From Hyphomicrobium sp. D-2 (GTDB lineage Bacteria; Pseudomonadota; Alphaproteobacteria; Rhizobiales; Hyphomicrobiaceae): a DNA stretch of 64,000 nucleotides. Shown here piece by piece: positions 18,252-30,909 of the stretch. Each line of letters opens with the position of its first letter. Within the stretch, counting starts at the first letter, position 1. The position numbers and the translations under genes were made by a program. The stretch spans positions 372,001 through 436,000 of the forward strand of contig NZ_JARXLA010000002.1 in the NCBI RefSeq assembly GCF_029872155.1, in the 5' to 3' direction. The notes under the pieces are model-generated. The model was not told the origin of the DNA, ran no database searches, and saw only the letters and a program-made list of their open reading frames with translations.

Positions 18252-18884
18252 TTGGCTGTTCGTCGTCTATATCCGGAACAACCGCTCAGCTTTGCTTTCA
18301 CACCTGAAAACGAAGCCTGGGCGAAGCGCGAAATCGCCAAATATCCGCAGGGCAAAGAAGCCTCGGCGGTGATCGCATTGCTGTGGCGCGCGCAGGAGCA
18401 GGAAGGCTGGACTACAGAGCCCGCGCTCCGTGCCATCGCTGAGATGCTGGGCATGGCCTACATCCGCGTGCTGGAAGTCGCCACGTTCTACACGATGTTC
18501 CAGCTTGCTCCGGTGGGCAAGAAGGCCCATCTGCAGGTTTGCGGCACGACGCCATGCATGCTGCGCGGCTCCGAAGCCTTGATTGAAATCTGCAAGGAAC
18601 GGATCGCGGAACACCCCCACGAACTATCGGCCGATGGCCAGTTTTCCTGGGAAGAAGTTGAATGTCTCGGCTGCTGCGCGAACGCGCCTGTCGTACAGAT
18701 CGGCAAGGACGTGTTCGAGGATCTCGATCCGCAGCTGTTTGAGAAGTTGCTGCACGATCTGGATACCGGTGCGCCCGTTAAGCCCGGCTCGCAGATCGGC
18801 CGTCAGTGTTCGGCGCCTGAGGGTGTCCGCATAACGCTTCTCGACGTTGGCGGGCCCACAAAACGCGACGCGGAAAAGGTGTGA
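18252..18884 (+). CDS. nuoE: NADH-quinone oxidoreductase subunit E
   Basis: 210-residue 24 kDa subunit of the NADH dehydrogenase module with a thioredoxin-like 2Fe-2S domain. The four ligands are visible in [12 protein letters not shown] and CLGCCANAP. The N-terminal helical bundle ([31 protein letters not shown]) is normal. I chose the TTG at 18252, giving [16 protein letters not shown] as in other alphaproteobacterial NuoE, with GAGAGG about seven bases upstream. The frame is open to a TTG at 18225. The C-terminal region after about residue 175 is an extended tail. Confidence 0.96.
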   Translation: MAVRRLYPEQPLSFAFTPENEAWAKREIAKYPQGKEASAVIALLWRAQEQEGWTTEPALRAIAEMLGMAYIRVLEVATFYTMFQLAPVGKKAHLQVCGTTPCMLRGSEALIEICKERIAEHPHELSADGQFSWEEVECLGCCANAPVVQIGKDVFEDLDPQLFEKLLHDLDTGAPVKPGSQIGRQCSAPEGVRITLLDVGGPTKRDAEKV

Positions 18885-18895
18885 GGACGACTGCA

Positions 18896-20182
18896 ATGCA
18901 ACTGCAGGATAAGGACCGCATCTTTCGTAATCTCTATGGCTTCCATGACTGGCGGCTTGCCGGTGCCCGTGCGCGCGGTGCGTGGGATGGAACCAAGGCC
19001 CTGATCGACAACGGGCCCGACTGGATCATCGGCGAGATGAAGACGTCGGGTCTGCGCGGTCGCGGTGGCGCCGGCTTCCCGACCGGCCTTAAATGGTCGT
19101 TCATGCCGAAGAACGATCCGCGCCCGTCCTATCTCGTGATCAACGGCGATGAATCCGAGCCCGGTTCGTGCAAGGACCGCGAGATCATGCGCAATGATCC
19201 GCACCTGCTGATCGAGGGCGCGCTGCTGGCTTCCTCGGCGATGAAGGCACACACGTGCTTCATCTATCTGCGCGGCGAGTTCATCCGCGAGCGCGAGCGG
19301 CTGCAGGCGGCGGTCGATGAAGCCTATGATGCGAAGCTAATCGGCAAGAACAACATCCATGGCTGGGATTTCGACATCGTCGTGCATCACGGCGCTGGCG
19401 CTTACATCTGCGGCGAGGAAACGGCCCTTATCGAGTCGATCGAGGGCAAGAAGGGCATGCCCCGCCTCAAGCCGCCGTTCCCCGCCAACGTCGGCCTCTA
19501 TGGCGCGCCAACAACGGTGAACAACGTTGAGAGCATTGCCGTGGTGCCGGACATCCTGCGCCGTGGCGGCGCGTGGTTTGCCTCGCTCGGTCTGCCCAAC
19601 AACACCGGCACCAAGCTGTTCCAGATTTCCGGCCACGTGAACAAGCCGTGCGTCGTGGAAGAGGAAATGGGCATCCCGCTGCGTGATCTCATCGACATGC
19701 ATTGCGGTGGTGTGCGTGGTGGTTGGGACAACCTGCTGGCGGTGATCCCGGGCGGATCGTCGATGCCGATGATCCCGGCGCACCAGTGCAACGACCTGAC
19801 GATGGATTTCGACGCGCTGGTGAAGCTGAAGTCTGGCCTCGGCACGGCGGCCATCATCGTGATGGACAAGTCCACCGACATCATCAAGGCCATCGCGCGC
19901 ATCGCATATTTCTACAAGCACGAGAGCTGCGGCCAGTGCACGCCGTGCCGTGAGGGCACGGGCTGGATGTGGCGCGTGCTGGAACGCATGCGGCGCGGCG
20001 AAGCTGAGAAACGCGAAATCGATCTGTTGTTCGCGGTGACGAAGCAGGTTGAGGGTCACACCATCTGTGCGCTTGGCGATGCTGCGGCATGGCCGGTGCA
20101 GGGGCTCATCCGCAACTATCGCCACGTGATTGAAGAGCGCATCGATGCGCGTCACGAGGCGGTGAAGGAAGCGGCGGAGTAG
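18896..20182 (+). CDS. nuoF: NADH-quinone oxidoreductase subunit F
   Basis: 428-residue 51 kDa subunit that binds NADH, FMN and cluster N3. The motifs [28 protein letters not shown] and [19 protein letters not shown] form the nucleotide sites. [12 protein letters not shown] plus the Cys in [10 protein letters not shown] hold the 4Fe-4S cluster. The ATG at 18896 has AGGAC upstream; a GTG at 18881 overlapping the nuoE stop is the alternative. Confidence 0.98.
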   Translation: MQLQDKDRIFRNLYGFHDWRLAGARARGAWDGTKALIDNGPDWIIGEMKTSGLRGRGGAGFPTGLKWSFMPKNDPRPSYLVINGDESEPGSCKDREIMRNDPHLLIEGALLASSAMKAHTCFIYLRGEFIRERERLQAAVDEAYDAKLIGKNNIHGWDFDIVVHHGAGAYICGEETALIESIEGKKGMPRLKPPFPANVGLYGAPTTVNNVESIAVVPDILRRGGAWFASLGLPNNTGTKLFQISGHVNKPCVVEEEMGIPLRDLIDMHCGGVRGGWDNLLAVIPGGSSMPMIPAHQCNDLTMDFDALVKLKSGLGTAAIIVMDKSTDIIKAIARIAYFYKHESCGQCTPCREGTGWMWRVLERMRRGEAEKREIDLLFAVTKQVEGHTICALGDAAAWPVQGLIRNYRHVIEERIDARHEAVKEAAE

Positions 20183-20187
20183 CTCGT

Positions 20188-20523
20188 ATGAAGATACACC
20201 GCGAGAAGCATCGGCTCGACGTGACTGTCAGCGATCTGTCCGGTTCGCGTTTCGACGACGTGAACCTGTCGGGTTCGACCTATGAAAACGTCAACATGTC
20301 GGGCGGAACATTTCACGACATCAACATGTCCGGCTGGCGCGTGCGTAACGTGAATCTCTCCGGGTTGAGGATCGAGGATGCCAACCTTGCGGGCGCTTCG
20401 CTGTTCGGGTGTCAGATGAACGGCATGACGATTGACGGTATCGAAGTCGCCGATCTTTTGAAGGTCTGGGCAGAGAAAGCCAAGCCGGCAGGCGAGGCTG
20501 TTGCCGGACGGGAAGTTAAATGA
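20188..20523 (+). CDS. Pentapeptide-repeat-like small protein
   Basis: 111 residues. Between about 14 and 90 the sequence follows a five-residue rhythm with N-[LM]-S-G and similar: DLSGSRFDDVNLSGSTYENV, NMSGGTFHDINMSGWRVRNV, NLSGLRIEDANLAGASLFGC. This fits a right-handed quadrilateral beta-helix of about three to four coils. The C-terminal tail (ADLLKVWAEKAKPAGEAVAG) looks helical. Function unknown. It sits between nuoF and nuoG, five bases after nuoF, so it is cotranscribed with complex I. Confidence 0.82.
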   Translation: MKIHREKHRLDVTVSDLSGSRFDDVNLSGSTYENVNMSGGTFHDINMSGWRVRNVNLSGLRIEDANLAGASLFGCQMNGMTIDGIEVADLLKVWAEKAKPAGEAVAGREVK

Positions 20524-20533
20524 AGGATTGCAC

Positions 20534-20785
20534 GTGGACCTGCTGGCGCTGCTCATAGCCTCGTTCTCGCTCCCGGCGGTTGTCGGAGCGGTACTGGTGG
20601 CGGCGCTGCTCTATCTCTCCTGGGGGTGGGTTGGAGCAGTGTTGGGCGCGATAGCAGGATATCTGGGTGGTGTTTGGTATGCACAGCGGGTCGCCGATGA
20701 ATCTGTATCTCCCTACGCAAAGGGTTGGATGTCGCTGGTGCTGTTCATCGGCGGGCTTCTGCTGCTTGCCATCGCAACGCGATGA
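20534..20785 (+). CDS. Small predicted membrane protein between nuoF and nuoG
   Basis: 83 residues with hydrophobic segments LLALLIASFSLPAVVGAVLV, LYLSWGWVGAVLGAIAGYLG and GWMSLVLFIGGLLLLAIAT. The GTG at 20534 has GAAGGA six bases upstream, overlapping the previous stop region. A TTG at 20501 would also be in frame. Family not recognised. It ends 21 bases before nuoG. Confidence 0.65.
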   Translation: MDLLALLIASFSLPAVVGAVLVAALLYLSWGWVGAVLGAIAGYLGGVWYAQRVADESVSPYAKGWMSLVLFIGGLLLLAIATR

Positions 20786-20806
20786 CGTGCTGATCGGATC
20801 AGAACT

Positions 20807-22924
20807 ATGACGAAGCCAATCTTCATCGACGGCAAGTTGATCGAGGTAGAGCCAGGAACCACGATCCTGCAGGCCTGCGAGATGGCCGGGGCCGAAATTC
20901 CGCGCTTCTGCTATCATGAGCGTCTGTCGATCGCCGGCAACTGCCGCATGTGCCTTGTCGAAGTGGAAGGCATTCCGAAGCCGATCGCGTCGTGCGCGAT
21001 GGGCGTTACGGATCTGCCCCCGAACAAGGACGGCGCGCCGCGCAGTGTGCTGACGGCCAGTCCGCTGGTGAAGGCCGCACGCGAAGGCGTGATGGAATTC
21101 CTGCTCATCAATCATCCGCTCGATTGCCCGATCTGCGATCAGGGCGGCGAGTGCGATCTGCAGGATCAGGCGATGGCCTTCGGCTGCGGCGGCTCGCGTT
21201 TCGGCGAGAACAAGCGCGCGGTTGAAGAGAAATACATCGGCCCGCTGATCAAGACCTTCATGAACCGGTGCATCCATTGCACCCGCTGCGTCCGCTTCAT
21301 GACTGAAGTGGCGGGCGTCGAAGAGCTCGGTGCCATCAGCCGCGGCGAGGACATGGAGATCACGACCTATCTCGACCGTGGCATCCTGTCGGAGCTGTCC
21401 GGCAACGTGAACGATCTTTGCCCCGTTGGCGCGCTGACACACCGTCCGTGGTCGTACATTGCGCGGCCGTGGGAGATGGAAAAGACGGAATCGTTCGACG
21501 TGATGGATGCGCTGGGTTCGGCCATCCGCGTCGACTCCCGCGGTCCTTCGGTGATGCGCGTTCTGCCACGCAACAACGACGACGTGAACGAGGAATGGAT
21601 CACCGACAAGACGCGCTATGCCTGCGATGGCCTGCGCACGCAGCGGCTCGATCATCCTTATGTGCGCGATGCCAATGGCAAGCTGCGCCCGGCAAGCTGG
21701 GATGAAGCGCTGGCCGTTGTCGCTGGCAAGCTGTCGAACACGGCGCCGGAGCGCGTCGGCGTCATCGCCGGTGATCTTTGCAGCGCCGAGGAAATGTACG
21801 CGCTGAAGGATCTGGCCGATCGCATCGGCATCGCCAGCATCGATTGCCGCCAGGATGGCGCAAAGCTCGATCCTTCGCTGGGCCGTGCATCGTACCTGTT
21901 CAATTCCACTATCGCTGGCGTCGATCAGGCGGATGCGATTTTGCTTGTCGGCGCCAATCCGCGAGTCGAAGCGGCGGTGCTGAATGCGCGCATTCTCACC
22001 CGCTGGCGTCAGGGCGGTTTGACCGTCGGCGTTATTGGCGAGCCTACGCAGCTCACGTATGGCTATGAGCATCTGGGTGTCGGTCCGCAGACGCTTGGCG
22101 ATATTCTTGCTGGCAAGCATGCCTTTGCCGAAGTGCTGAAGAACGCGCAGCGGCCGATGGTCATTGTCGGTTCTGGCGTTGCGGCGCGCGCCGATGGGCA
22201 GGCGCTGCTGGCGCAGGCGGCGAAGCTGGCGGCCGCGTCGGTGGCCGGCAAGGACGTTGGCGACTGGAATGCTTTCAACGTGCTGCACACGGCTGCTTCG
22301 CGCGTTGCCGGTCTCGATCTCGGGCTGGTGCCGGGGAAGGGCGGTCTCGATACTGCCGCCATGATTGCTGCTGCGAACGCTGGTAAGCTCGACGTACTGT
22401 ATGTGCTGAGCGCCGACGAGATCGAACTGCCGGCGAAGGGCAAGTCGTTCGTCATCTATCAGGGTCACCACGGTGATCGCGGCGCGCATCGCGCTGATGT
22501 CATCTTGCCGGGCGCTGCCTACACCGAGAAGAGTGGCACCTACGTGAACACCGAAGGCCGCGCGCAGCTCGCCGTGCGCTGTGTGTTCCCGCCCGGTGAC
22601 GCGAAGGAAGACTGGGCGATCCTGCGTGCGTTGTCCGCCAAGGTCGGCAAGACGCTGCCTTACGATTCACTCGATGCGCTGCGCCGTGAGATGTACAAGG
22701 CGGCGCCGTTGCTGGCTCGCCTCAACACGGTTGCGCCGGCGCCGCTTGCAGGCGTTGAAGCCCTCGCGAAGAAAAACGGTGCGGTGGACGCAGAAGCGTT
22801 TGCGTCGCCGATCCGTGACTTCTATCTGACCAATCCGATTGCGCGCGCTTCCGCCGTGATGGCCGAGATGAGCGCGCTGAAGAAAACCCTTGAGGCGCCG
22901 CATCGCCTCAAGGCTGCCGAGTAG
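20807..22924 (+). CDS. nuoG: NADH-quinone oxidoreductase subunit G
   Basis: 705-residue 75 kDa iron-sulfur subunit. In order: an N-terminal 2Fe-2S domain (RFCYHERLSIAGNCRMCLVEV), the His/Cys cluster site (NHPLDCPICDQGGECDLQ), a 4Fe-4S site (CIHCTRCVRFMTEV, with Cys in NDLCPVGALT), then a molybdopterin-oxidoreductase-like domain without cofactor ligands. It passes electrons from NuoF/E towards NuoI. Normal length for alphaproteobacteria. Confidence 0.98.
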   Translation: MTKPIFIDGKLIEVEPGTTILQACEMAGAEIPRFCYHERLSIAGNCRMCLVEVEGIPKPIASCAMGVTDLPPNKDGAPRSVLTASPLVKAAREGVMEFLLINHPLDCPICDQGGECDLQDQAMAFGCGGSRFGENKRAVEEKYIGPLIKTFMNRCIHCTRCVRFMTEVAGVEELGAISRGEDMEITTYLDRGILSELSGNVNDLCPVGALTHRPWSYIARPWEMEKTESFDVMDALGSAIRVDSRGPSVMRVLPRNNDDVNEEWITDKTRYACDGLRTQRLDHPYVRDANGKLRPASWDEALAVVAGKLSNTAPERVGVIAGDLCSAEEMYALKDLADRIGIASIDCRQDGAKLDPSLGRASYLFNSTIAGVDQADAILLVGANPRVEAAVLNARILTRWRQGGLTVGVIGEPTQLTYGYEHLGVGPQTLGDILAGKHAFAEVLKNAQRPMVIVGSGVAARADGQALLAQAAKLAAASVAGKDVGDWNAFNVLHTAASRVAGLDLGLVPGKGGLDTAAMIAAANAGKLDVLYVLSADEIELPAKGKSFVIYQGHHGDRGAHRADVILPGAAYTEKSGTYVNTEGRAQLAVRCVFPPGDAKEDWAILRALSAKVGKTLPYDSLDALRREMYKAAPLLARLNTVAPAPLAGVEALAKKNGAVDAEAFASPIRDFYLTNPIARASAVMAEMSALKKTLEAPHRLKAAE

Positions 22925-22940
22925 GGAGCGCTGAGCAACA

Positions 22941-24008
22941 ATGGCCGAGAGCTCCTGGGATCTCTGGTTGGATTACGCGCTTTGGCTCGCCATCATGGTG
23001 GGCTGGAGCCTGCTGACGCTTGTGGTGTTGCTGGTCCTGATCGCGTTCCTGCTGCTGATGGATCGTAAGGTCTGGGCGGCGGTTCAGATGCGTCGTGGCC
23101 CCAACGTCGTGGGTGCGTTCGGCCTGCTGCAGTCGTTCGCCGACCTTCTCAAGTTCGTGTTCAAGGAGCCGGTTATTCCGGCGGGCGCGAACAAGGGCGT
23201 GTTCCTGCTGGCGCCGGTGGCGACGGCAATGTTCGCGCTGGCGAGCTGGGCGGTCATTCCGGTCAACGAGGACTCGCTTGGCAAGTGGGTCATCTCCGAC
23301 CTGAACGTCGGCATACTCTATCTGCTCGCGCTGTCGTCGCTGGCGGTTTACGGCGTCATCATGGGCGGCTGGGCTTCGAACTCGAAGTACCCGTTCATGG
23401 GTTCGCTGCGGTCCGCGGCGCAGATGGTGAGCTATGAAGTTTCCATCGGCCTCGTCATCGTCACCGTCATTCTGTGCGTCGGTTCGCTGAACCTGACCGA
23501 CATCGTCAACGCGCAGAAGACCGGCGTCGGCACCGGCATTGGCCTGCCCGCTTCGGCGCTGGACTGGTACTGGCTCGCCCTGTTCCCGATGTTCGTGATC
23601 TTCTACGTATCGGCGCTGGCTGAAACCAACCGTCCGCCGTTCGATCTGGTCGAGGCTGAGTCCGAACTCGTCGCCGGCTTCATGGTCGAATATTCGTCGA
23701 CGCCGTACCTGCTGTTCATGCTGGGCGAATACGTCTCCATCGTCGCCATGTGCGCGCTGGCGACCATTCTGTTCCTCGGCGGCTGGCTGCCCCCGGTTGA
23801 TGTGGCGCCGTTCAACTGGGTGCCGGGCATCCTCTGGTTCCTGATCAAGACCGTGTTTGTCTTCTTCCTCATCTCGATGGCGAAGGCGCTCGTTCCCCGC
23901 TACCGCTACGACCAGTTGATGCGCCTGGGCTGGAAAGTGTTCCTGCCGCTGTCGCTGGCCATGGTGGTGATCGTTGCGGGCATTCTGCAGTACGCGCGCG
24001 TCGCCTGA
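22941..24008 (+). CDS. nuoH: NADH-quinone oxidoreductase subunit H
   Basis: 355-residue membrane subunit that connects the peripheral arm to the proton channels and forms the quinone entry path. About eight transmembrane helices. Conserved [27 protein letters not shown] and the acidic loop [25 protein letters not shown] are intact. Starts 16 bases after nuoG. Confidence 0.98.
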   Translation: MAESSWDLWLDYALWLAIMVGWSLLTLVVLLVLIAFLLLMDRKVWAAVQMRRGPNVVGAFGLLQSFADLLKFVFKEPVIPAGANKGVFLLAPVATAMFALASWAVIPVNEDSLGKWVISDLNVGILYLLALSSLAVYGVIMGGWASNSKYPFMGSLRSAAQMVSYEVSIGLVIVTVILCVGSLNLTDIVNAQKTGVGTGIGLPASALDWYWLALFPMFVIFYVSALAETNRPPFDLVEAESELVAGFMVEYSSTPYLLFMLGEYVSIVAMCALATILFLGGWLPPVDVAPFNWVPGILWFLIKTVFVFFLISMAKALVPRYRYDQLMRLGWKVFLPLSLAMVVIVAGILQYARVA

Positions 24009-24030
24009 CGCCCACGGAAGGATTTGAGAC

Positions 24031-24525
24031 GTGGCAATGAACGTTGCACAATCGGTGAAGTCGCTCTTCCTGTGGGAGTTTGTGCAGGCTTTCGGGCTGG
24101 CGATGAAGTATTTCTTCGCGCCGAAGAAGACGCTGGACTACCCATTTGAGCGCGGTCCGCTGTCGCCGCGCTTCCGTGGTGAGCACGCGCTGCGCCGCTA
24201 TCCCAACGGGGAAGAGCGCTGCATTGCCTGCAAGCTGTGTGAAGCAATCTGCCCGGCCCAGGCTATCACCATTGAGGCCGGACCGCGTCGCAACGACGGT
24301 ACGCGCCGCACCACCCGTTACGATATCGACATGGTGAAGTGCATCTACTGCGGCCTATGTCAGGAAGCGTGCCCGGTGGATGCCATCGTCGAAGGCCCGA
24401 ACTTCGAGTTCGCGACCGAGACCCGCGAGGAACTCTACTACAACAAGGAAAAGCTGCTCGATAACGGCGACCGGTGGGAACGGGAAATCGCGCGCAACCT
24501 TGCCGCCGATGCTCCCTATCGCTGA
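24031..24525 (+). CDS. nuoI: NADH-quinone oxidoreductase subunit I
   Basis: 164-residue ferredoxin-like subunit with two 4Fe-4S clusters: [18 protein letters not shown] and [18 protein letters not shown]. The N-terminal amphipathic part ([28 protein letters not shown]) anchors it on the membrane. The GTG at 24031 with GGAAGGA upstream was chosen; an ATG two codons later is equally possible. Confidence 0.98.
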   Translation: MAMNVAQSVKSLFLWEFVQAFGLAMKYFFAPKKTLDYPFERGPLSPRFRGEHALRRYPNGEERCIACKLCEAICPAQAITIEAGPRRNDGTRRTTRYDIDMVKCIYCGLCQEACPVDAIVEGPNFEFATETREELYYNKEKLLDNGDRWEREIARNLAADAPYR

Positions 24526-24796
24526 GGCGCGGCGGGAAATGCTTTGAACGGCGCTGGCCGTTGCAACTTGATGTGTCGCTGCGGAAGGCTTCTGCTGCGC
24601 ACGGTGCTTGATAAGACCCGCACCTAGCGGGCAACGGGTGTGTCTGGGCTGCGATCAGTACGATCACGCATCAGGCACTTGGATTGGCAGACCGCATGGG
24701 GTACTCCCTCCGTGCGGAACGTGCGCTGGCTTCACGCACTGCAATTACCTGCAGCGCAAAGGACAGCGGACACAAGCGGATGCTGGATCGTACGCG

Positions 24797-25456
24797 ATGG
24801 CTCTGACAGCGGGCTTTTTCTATCTGTTTGCGGCGCTGGCCGTCGCATCGGCAGCCATGGTCATTCTGGCCCGCAATCCTGTGCATGCGGTGCTGTTTCT
24901 GATCCTGGCATTCTTCAACGCAGCCGGGTTGTTCATTCTGCTGGGGGCTGAGTTCCTGGCGATGATCCTCGTCGTCGTTTATGTCGGCGCGGTGGCGGTG
25001 TTGTTCCTGTTCGTCGTCATGATGCTCGACGTCGACTTCGCCGAACTCAAGGCCGGTTTCATCAAGAACGCGCCGATAGGTCTGATCGTCGGTGGCATCG
25101 TGATGGGCGAGCTGATCCTGCTGTTCGTGAGTGGCGGGTTTGAGCTGGGGCTGGCGCAACAGCCTGGCGCACCGATTGCCGAGCTGGGCCGCGATGTTTC
25201 GAACACGAAGCAACTCGGTCTGGTGCTGTACACGCGCTATGTCTTCTTCTTCCAGATCGCCGGACTGGTGCTGCTGGTGGCCATGATCGGCGCCATCGTG
25301 CTCACCCTGCAGCACCGCAAGAACGTGCGCCGGCAGTCGATCGCCGCGCAGGTGGCGCGCACACCGGCGACGGGCATGGCCATCGTGAAGGTGCCGCCGG
25401 GCGGTTATGTGCTTCCGCCAACCGAATCCAATACCAAGACCGAGACGCAGGGCTGA
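24797..25456 (+). CDS. nuoJ: NADH-quinone oxidoreductase subunit J
   Basis: 219-residue membrane subunit with five helices. The conserved stretch [51 protein letters not shown] includes the pi-bulge helix. The ATG at 24797 begins the first helix. The frame remains open 189 bases upstream into a Cys-rich sequence that is not part of NuoJ. The gap of 271 bases to nuoI is unusually long for this operon. Confidence 0.97.
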   Translation: MALTAGFFYLFAALAVASAAMVILARNPVHAVLFLILAFFNAAGLFILLGAEFLAMILVVVYVGAVAVLFLFVVMMLDVDFAELKAGFIKNAPIGLIVGGIVMGELILLFVSGGFELGLAQQPGAPIAELGRDVSNTKQLGLVLYTRYVFFFQIAGLVLLVAMIGAIVLTLQHRKNVRRQSIAAQVARTPATGMAIVKVPPGGYVLPPTESNTKTETQG

Positions 25457-25473
25457 ACGGGCAAACGGACATC

Positions 25474-25782
25474 ATGACCATTGGCATCGGACATTACCTG
25501 ACCGTCGCGGCGTGCCTGTTCACGCTGGGTATGTTGGGGATCTTTCTCAACCGCAAGAACGTGATCATCATCTTGATGTCGATCGAGCTGATGCTGCTGG
25601 CGGTGAACCTCAACCTAGTGGCGTTCTCTTATTATCTCGGCGATCTCGTCGGGCAGGTTTTCGCGCTGTTCAACCTGACGGTGGCGGCAGCTGAAGCGGC
25701 GATCGGCCTTGCCATTGTCGTCGTCTATTATCGCAACCGTGGCTCGATCGCGGTTGAAGACATCAACATGATGAAGGGCTGA
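25474..25782 (+). CDS. nuoK: NADH-quinone oxidoreductase subunit K
   Basis: 102-residue MrpC-like membrane subunit with three helices. Conserved [35 protein letters not shown] contains the two intramembrane glutamates needed for proton transfer (ELML here, and [12 protein letters not shown] later). Tightly spaced between nuoJ and nuoL. Confidence 0.98.
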   Translation: MTIGIGHYLTVAACLFTLGMLGIFLNRKNVIIILMSIELMLLAVNLNLVAFSYYLGDLVGQVFALFNLTVAAAEAAIGLAIVVVYYRNRGSIAVEDINMMKG

Positions 25783-25790
25783 GGCGGGGA

Positions 25791-27733
<1,943 letters not shown>

Positions 27734-27734
<1 letters not shown>

Positions 27735-29368
27735 TGGACCTCTCCACCGCACCGCTGCTGTCAATCGTGATGTTCATGCCGCTGGTCGGCGCGATCATCA
27801 TCGGCTGTCTCAACCGCGAAGCAACGTCCAACGCGCGCTGGATCGCGCTGTGGACGACGATCGTCACGTTCCTGATCTCCATCCTTATCTGGGTGAAGTT
27901 CGATCCCGCCAACCCCGGCTTCCAGTTCGTCGAGGAGCGGCCGTGGATGCACGGCATGAGCTTCAAGCTGGGCGTCGACGGCATCTCGATGCTGTTCGTC
28001 ATCCTGACGACGTTCCTGATGCCGATGGTCATCATCCAGAGCTGGGGAGCGATCGAGAAGCGCGTCAAGGAATACATGATCGCGTTTCTGGTGCTGGAAA
28101 CGATGATGATCGGCGTGTTCTGCGCGCTCGATCTGGTGCTGTTCTATGTGTTCTTCGAAGCTGGCCTCATTCCGATGTTCCTCATCATCGGCATCTGGGG
28201 CGGCAAGGAACGCATCTACGCCACGTTCAAGTTCTTCCTCTATACGCTGCTCGGCTCGGTGCTGATGCTGCTCGCACTGCTGGCCATGTACTGGTACGCG
28301 GGCACCACCGACATCCCGACGCTGATGACCACCAAGTTCCCGGCTGACATGCAGTGGTGGCTGTGGCTGGCGTTCTTCGCCTCGTTCGCGGTCAAGATGC
28401 CGATGTGGCCGGTGCACACGTGGTTGCCCGATGCGCACGTGCAGGCGCCGACGGGCGGCTCAGTGGTGCTGGCGGCCGTGCTGCTGAAGATGGGCGGCTA
28501 TGGCTTCCTGCGTTTCTCGGTGCCGATGTTCCCGCTGGCGAGCGAGCAGTTCGCGCCGCTGATGTGGACGCTGTCGGTTATCGCCATCATCTACACCTCG
28601 CTGGTGGCGCTGGCGCAGACCGACCTCAAGAAGCTGATCGCCTACTCGTCCATTGCGCACATGGGCTTCGTCACGCTCGGCATCTTCACTTTCAACACGC
28701 AGGGCGTTGAAGGCGCGATCTTCCAGATGCTGTCACACGGCATCATCTCCGCCGGCCTCTTCCTGTGCGTCGGCGTGCTGTATGATCGTCTGCATACGCA
28801 CGAGATCGCCGCCTTCGGTGGCCTCGTGAACCGCATGCCGATCTACGCCGCCATTTTCATGGTGTTCACCATGGCCAACGTCGGCCTGCCGGGTACTTCG
28901 GGTTTTGTCGGCGAGTTCCTGACGCTGATGGGTGCGTTCCAGGTCAACACCTGGGTGGCATTCCTGGCCACCAGCGGCGTGATCCTGTCGGCAAGCTACG
29001 CGCTCTACTGCTATCGCCGCGTGATCTACGGCAAACTGGTGAAGCCAACGCTGGAGCACATCAAGGATGTGAGCCCGCGTGAATTCGGCATCCTGGCGCC
29101 GCTGGTCATTCTGACGATCTTCTTCGGCTTCTATCCGGCACCGTTGCTGGATGTGCCGGCAGCGGCGGTCAAGAAGCTCGTCAGCAGCTATGAGGCGGCG
29201 ATCAGCGAAGCCAAGGCGGGCGGCACCACAACCGCTCCGGGGCCGCAGTCGTCGCTTCGTATTGACTGGCCGCATGCGCCTTCATTGCGGGCGGTGAACC
29301 TTTCCGGTTCGCACGCTTCGCTCACCATCATGACAGAATACCCGGCCCGCGCGCCGGAACTGAGGTAA
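27734..29368 (+). CDS. nuoM: NADH-quinone oxidoreductase subunit M, with C-terminal extension
   Basis: 544-residue antiporter-like subunit. Conserved [41 protein letters not shown] and [30 protein letters not shown] are present. NuoM is usually about 490-510 residues. Here a hydrophilic tail of about 45 residues follows the last helix ([15 protein letters not shown] onward), with no family resemblance. It may be cytosolic or periplasmic and is a local oddity. Confidence 0.98.
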
Positions 29369-29379
29369 CGGGCCCACCG

Positions 29380-30909
29380 ATGGACCAGTTGAAATCCTAC
29401 GCGCCCATTCTGCCCGAGATCGTGCTGGCGCTCGGCGCCATGGGCGTTCTGATGGCGGGCGTGTTCCGCAAGCAGGTTGAACCCGGCGCTGATTATGTGT
29501 CGGGCTGGCTCGCCATCGCGCTGCTAGCCATCGTCGGCATCATGGTTGCGATGGGTGGGCCGGGGCGCGAAGTGTTGTTCGAGGGCTCGTTCATCAACGA
29601 CGCCTTCAGCCGCTTCACCAAGGTTCTGATGCTGGGCGCGGCGGCGCTTGTGCTCGTGATGTCGATGGATGCGCTGGCGCGCGCCAGGATTTTGAGCACC
29701 GAGATCTGCGCGCTCATCCTGCTCGCCGTCGTTGGCATGATGCTGATGGTTTCGGCCGGCAACATGATCGCGCTGTTCCTCGGCCTCGAACTGCAAAGTC
29801 TTGCGCTGTACGTCATCGCCGCCATCGATCGGCGTAACGTGCGCTCGTCCGAAGCGGGCCTGAAGTATTTCGTGCTGGGTTCGCTGTCGTCGGGCATGCT
29901 GCTTTACGGCGCGTCGCTGATCTATGGTTTCACCGGCTCGGTTGATTTCTCCGTCATCGCTACAGTGGCGCAGGGCCGTCCTGCGGCTGAGAACGTGGGC
30001 CTCATCGTTGGCCTCGTGTTTGTGCTCGTCGGCCTCGCGTTCAAGATCGGCGCGGTGCTGTTCCACATGTGGACGCCGGACGTCTATGAAGGCGCGCCGA
30101 CGCCGGTGACGGCATTCTTCGCCGCCGCACCGAAGCTCGCCGCCATGGCGCTGCTGGTGCGCATGCTGCTGCAGGCCTTCCCCGGCATCGCATCGCAGTG
30201 GCAGCAGATCATCGTGTTCATTTCCATCGCTTCGATGGTGCTGGGTGCCTTCGCCGCAATTGGTCAGACCAACATCAAGCGTCCGATGGCATATTCATCC
30301 ATCGGCCATGTCGGCTATGCGCTCATCGGCCTTGCCGCGTTCACCGAAGTCGGCACGCAGTCGCTGCTGATCTATCTGGCTATCTACATCGCTATGACGC
30401 TCGGCACCTTTGCCTGCATCCTGTCGATGCGCACAGCCGATGGTCCGGTCGAGGACGTGCAGTCGCTGGCCGGCCTTGCCAGCACCAATCTGGGCATGGC
30501 GTTCGCGCTGGCGATGCTGCTGTTCTCGATGGCCGGCATCCCGACGCTGGCGGGTTTCTTCGCCAAACTGTACGTGTTCGGTGCCGCGATCGAGGCCAAG
30601 CTCTACATGCTGGCGATCATCGGCGTGCTGTCGAGTGTCGTCGGCGCCTATTACTATCTGCGCGTTGTGAAGGTGATGTTCTTCGATCCGGCGACAACGG
30701 AATATATGCCGGTGGAACGCGGCGCGGGAATCGTGATGGCAGCCGCCACCGCATTCGTGCTGCTGTTCATTATTCTGCCGGCACCGCTGGCCGATGCCGC
30801 GCTTAATGCGGCGCGCGCCCTGCATGGCGGCACGACGGCTGCCGTTTCCGAGCCTGCTCCTGCCGCGGCGGCACGTGCCGGGGCAGGCACTGTTCCGGGA
30901 ACTCCATGA
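29380..30909 (+). CDS. nuoN: NADH-quinone oxidoreductase subunit N
   Basis: 509-residue antiporter-like subunit. Signatures GLELQSLALYVIAAIDRRNVRSSEAGLKYFVLGSLSSGMLLYGASLIYG and FKIGAVLFHMWTPDVYEGAPTPVTAFFAAAPKLAAMA are intact. The C terminus ends in an Ala/Pro-rich tail (EPAPAAAARAGAGTVPG). The last complex I gene; its stop overlaps birA by four bases. Confidence 0.98.
   Translation: MDQLKSYAPILPEIVLALGAMGVLMAGVFRKQVEPGADYVSGWLAIALLAIVGIMVAMGGPGREVLFEGSFINDAFSRFTKVLMLGAAALVLVMSMDALARARILSTEICALILLAVVGMMLMVSAGNMIALFLGLELQSLALYVIAAIDRRNVRSSEAGLKYFVLGSLSSGMLLYGASLIYGFTGSVDFSVIATVAQGRPAAENVGLIVGLVFVLVGLAFKIGAVLFHMWTPDVYEGAPTPVTAFFAAAPKLAAMALLVRMLLQAFPGIASQWQQIIVFISIASMVLGAFAAIGQTNIKRPMAYSSIGHVGYALIGLAAFTEVGTQSLLIYLAIYIAMTLGTFACILSMRTADGPVEDVQSLAGLASTNLGMAFALAMLLFSMAGIPTLAGFFAKLYVFGAAIEAKLYMLAIIGVLSSVVGAYYYLRVVKVMFFDPATTEYMPVERGAGIVMAAATAFVLLFIILPAPLADAALNAARALHGGTTAAVSEPAPAAAARAGAGTVPGTP

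Noticed and set aside
20516-22489. 657-codon minus-strand frame opposite nuoG
   Set aside because: Arg/His/Ala-rich antisense shadow of nuoG; no conserved motif.
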